Assembly: GCA_031276685.1 (NCBI GenBank) | Contig: JAISMQ010000023.1 | Span: 1 to 5,801 of the forward strand | Source: Treponema sp. | GTDB taxonomy: Bacteria; Spirochaetota; Spirochaetia; Treponematales; Breznakiellaceae | Reading direction: 5' to 3' | DNA: 5,801 nt | Shown: in pieces, positions 4,245 to 5,801 of the stretch | How the letters are laid out: each line of letters begins with the position of its first letter | Position numbering within the stretch: the first letter of the stretch is position 1 | The notes under the pieces: model-generated | The model's input: the letters and a program-made list of their open reading frames with translations, nothing else | The model's database searches: none | What the model was told of the DNA's origin: nothing | Translations under genes and position numbers: made by a program

Positions 4245-5801
4245 CTAGTGGGTGAATTTGAGGGAGATGTTCAGCGTCCAGCTTTCGCCGGGGCCAAGGC
4301 GGACCGTGTAGAGGGGTACCACGCAGGTTGACTGGTAGGACTCAGGCGGGGGGCCGGGCGGGGCCGGGCAGTAACAGGGGATGATCCAGCCGTCAAAGGG
4401 CTTGTCCGAAACCAGGTTGATGACGGTTTCGTTCTCCAGATCCTGAAATTTCAGGGCCTCCGCCTGCCTGAGAGCCGCCGGGGCCCGCGCGGCCGCCGGG
4501 ATCGCGGCGCCGTTGGCGAAAACCCTCTGCTGATCCTCCCCGTCGCCGGCGAAGGAAAGATCCAGTACCGGGATAAAGCGGAAATTCGCCTCCGCCTCGC
4601 CCCGGCTGCTCAGGGTATAGGCCACGGTAAGGGTATCCTTCCGCAACTGGTAGCGCTTTTCCATCCGGATCGACCCGAAGGGCCCCGGCTCGCGTTCGGG
4701 AAGGACAAAAACCACCCGGCAGCGGGTCTTGTCCATGTCCCCCACCTGGAAGCGCTCGCGGTAGCAGCGGCGGATTTCCGCGCCGCCTGACGCCAGGGCA
4801 TCTTCCAGGGCGGCGGGATCGCCCGGCGCGCCGGGCAGCGGGGCCGGTACGCCGGGCGATCCCGCCAGGCCCGCTATCAGATCCGAAAACCCGGCCCGGC
4901 GTTCCGGGGGGCGGCCGCCGTCTTCCGGCGGGCGGCGGGCAAAGGTGTCCATGTAGTTCCAGGCGTGGGGCAGGTAGTCAAGCTCGAACACGCCGGCCCC
5001 TTTCAGCCGGATATAGCAGTTGATCCGGTCCCCCTGGAGCAGGTATTCGTCCTCGTTGTTAAGGTCAAAGTCGAAATTCATAAGGCGGGGGATAAAGGCC
5101 CCGGTTTCACGGGTGATCTTCTCCGCCTCCAGCATGGACCTGTAGGCGGATTTCCGCAGATCCCCCCGGCGGACGCCCCCGGACTCGGCGGGGCAGAAGG
5201 CGTCGTAGCCCTGGGCCTTCCACAGTTCCTCCAGGGCGGTCTGCTTCCGGGGCTTGTCCCCCCGGAGCTGGTTGATAAGCATGTGGGAAAACACCATCTT
5301 CGCGTAGATCCCGTTGGCTTCGGGAAAATCGACAAGGTAGCGGCGCTCCGCCGAGCTGGGGAAATAGGCCTTTTGAAGCCCTACCCGCCCCCGGATAAAG
5401 CGGCCGGGCGTGGTAAATTCGAAGCGGGACAGGGAATCGGCAAGGCCCTGGAAAAAGCGGTGCCAGTACAGCTCCGCCTCCCCGGCGGAACCCATGGCCC
5501 CGCAGGGGTCGGGGAAGACCGACACCACCCGCGAGCCGGGGTCCGGCAGTTCCCGCGCCAGGCCGTCGAGGGCGGCGAGGAAGGGGGCCGCCGCCTGCTC
5601 CCCCGGGCCGAAGAGGGACGCCATAGACCGGGAGACGGGGAACACGGCTATCGTCTTGCCCTGATCCTCGCTCAGGCAGGGGGCGTACAGGTCGGCCCCG
5701 CCGAGCCCCGCCTGGAGGAACGATTCTTCGCCGAGGAAGGTGTAGGCCATGCCGCAGCTTGAAAGGGGGCCCACGAAGTTCTGCTCCCAGCCGAAGGCGG
5801 G
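4245..5801 (-). CDS. GH57 4-alpha-glucanotransferase-like protein (DUF1925/DUF1926), N-terminus outside window
   Basis: 518 codons are visible; the frame is open to the right edge and ends at TAG (4247-4245). Numbering from the edge residue, it begins PAFGWEQNFVGPLSSCGMAY. Order seen: end of the GH57 barrel (1-about 150); a DUF1925-like helical part with ALEELWKAQGYDAF (189-202), GGVRRGDLRKSAYRSMLEAEK (about 208-228); a DUF1926-like beta domain with NFDFDLNNEDE (242-252), GVFELDYLP (270-278) and C-terminal strands up to LNISLKFTH. This matches the Thermococcus litoralis 4-alpha-glucanotransferase layout (about 660 aa), implying about 120 residues are missing upstream. Family role: moving maltooligosaccharides between alpha-1,4-glucans in the cytoplasm. 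Odd: by ungapped alignment to the T. litoralis enzyme (recalled), its nucleophile Glu123 falls on Ala2 and its acid/base Asp214 on Pro99 here, so activity is doubtful. An in-frame GTG at 5774 exists, but similarity continues upstream of it, so the gene is edge-truncated rather than starting there. A Pro/Gly-rich linker (about 288-330) splits the beta domain. Confidence 0.85.
   Translation of the reverse strand, partial: PAFGWEQNFVGPLSSCGMAYTFLGEESFLQAGLGGADLYAPCLSEDQGKTIAVFPVSRSMASLFGPGEQAAAPFLAALDGLARELPDPGSRVVSVFPDPCGAMGSAGEAELYWHRFFQGLADSLSRFEFTTPGRFIRGRVGLQKAYFPSSAERRYLVDFPEANGIYAKMVFSHMLINQLRGDKPRKQTALEELWKAQGYDAFCPAESGGVRRGDLRKSAYRSMLEAEKITRETGAFIPRLMNFDFDLNNEDEYLLQGDRINCYIRLKGAGVFELDYLPHAWNYMDTFARRPPEDGGRPPERRAGFSDLIAGLAGSPGVPAPLPGAPGDPAALEDALASGGAEIRRCYRERFQVGDMDKTRCRVVFVLPEREPGPFGSIRMEKRYQLRKDTLTVAYTLSSRGEAEANFRFIPVLDLSFAGDGEDQQRVFANGAAIPAAARAPAALRQAEALKFQDLENETVINLVSDKPFDGWIIPCYCPAPPGPPPESYQSTCVVPLYTVRLGPGESWTLNISLKFTH
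4812..4866. repeat. Perfect 17-bp inverted repeat with nested 16-bp palindrome, inside coding sequence
   Basis: GGCGGGATCGCCCGGCG (4812-4828) is the exact reverse complement of CGCCGGGCGATCCCGCC (4850-4866), with a 21-nt spacer. Nested within it, 4821-4836 (GCCCGGCGCGCCGGGC) is a perfect palindrome, so the inner part of the left arm can pair with either of two copies of CGCCGGGC (4829-4836 or 4850-4857). The element encodes a Gly/Pro/Ala linker in the GH57-like protein. In mRNA it would form a very stable stem of 17 G-C-rich pairs. There is no T-run after it, so it is not a classical terminator. Confidence 0.85.
4915..4931. repeat. Second short hairpin in the same GH57-like linker
   Basis: CCGCCG (4915-4920) and CGGCGG (4926-4931) are perfect 6-bp arms around TCTTC. 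The stem lies 48 bp from the large inverted repeat and encodes part of a charged RPPE-DGG-RPPE linker, itself an internal peptide duplication. GC-rich composition could produce it by chance. Confidence 0.4.

Noticed and set aside
4965..5762. Plus-strand open frame of 265 codons
   Set aside because: Antisense shadow of the GH57-like gene; low-complexity Gly/Val/Pro/Leu product with no family motif.
5750..5774. GTG at 5774 or internal ATG codons as the true start of the GH57-like gene
   Set aside because: GH57 similarity (GWEQ...GPL) extends upstream of these codons to the window edge, and about 120 residues of the barrel would be missing.

Overview
The window is a compact block of genes all transcribed from the minus strand, so read it from right to left. 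In transcription order it holds: (1) a GH57-family 4-alpha-glucanotransferase-like protein whose N-terminus lies outside the window; (2) metG, a complete methionyl-tRNA synthetase with a C-terminal EMAPII-like tRNA-binding domain; (3) a complete FemX/FemAB-family aminoacyl transferase (peptidoglycan interpeptide branch type); (4) a small YkgJ-type cysteine-cluster protein; and (5) the first 46 codons of a metallo-beta-lactamase-fold hydrolase that runs off the left edge. There are no RNA genes, insertion sequences or CRISPR arrays that I can see.

Organism: the DNA is very GC-rich (roughly two thirds by eye), with long G/C homopolymers and Pro/Ala/Gly-rich linkers. The protein set points to a high-GC spirochaete, probably in the Treponema/Spirochaetales group: a MetRS of the eight-cysteine type with a fused EMAP domain, a FemX with the HPM-GLYRFKTGF signature, and an MBL protein starting with an FWGVRGS-P motif. 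This is an inference from family resemblance, not a database match.

Layout: GH57-like and metG are separated by only 33 bp. metG and femX overlap by one base (TGATG), as do the YkgJ-like gene and the MBL gene (TAATG). The first three genes therefore look like one transcription unit and the last two like a second, coupled unit. Between them sits the only AT-rich island of the window (about 600-690). It contains a near-consensus sigma70 promoter on the minus strand: TTGAAA, 17 bp, TATAAT. It should give a leader of about 40 nt ahead of the YkgJ-like start.

Points worth a second look: the GH57-like protein appears to lack both catalytic carboxylates of its family, making it a candidate pseudoenzyme. 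Its interdomain linker carries a perfect 17-bp inverted repeat with a nested 16-bp palindrome inside coding sequence. femX ends with a canonical A AAA AAG slippery heptamer in an A8 tract. metG contains a C10 homopolymer. Apart from these the region looks like ordinary housekeeping DNA; I found no evidence of a new defence or mobile system.
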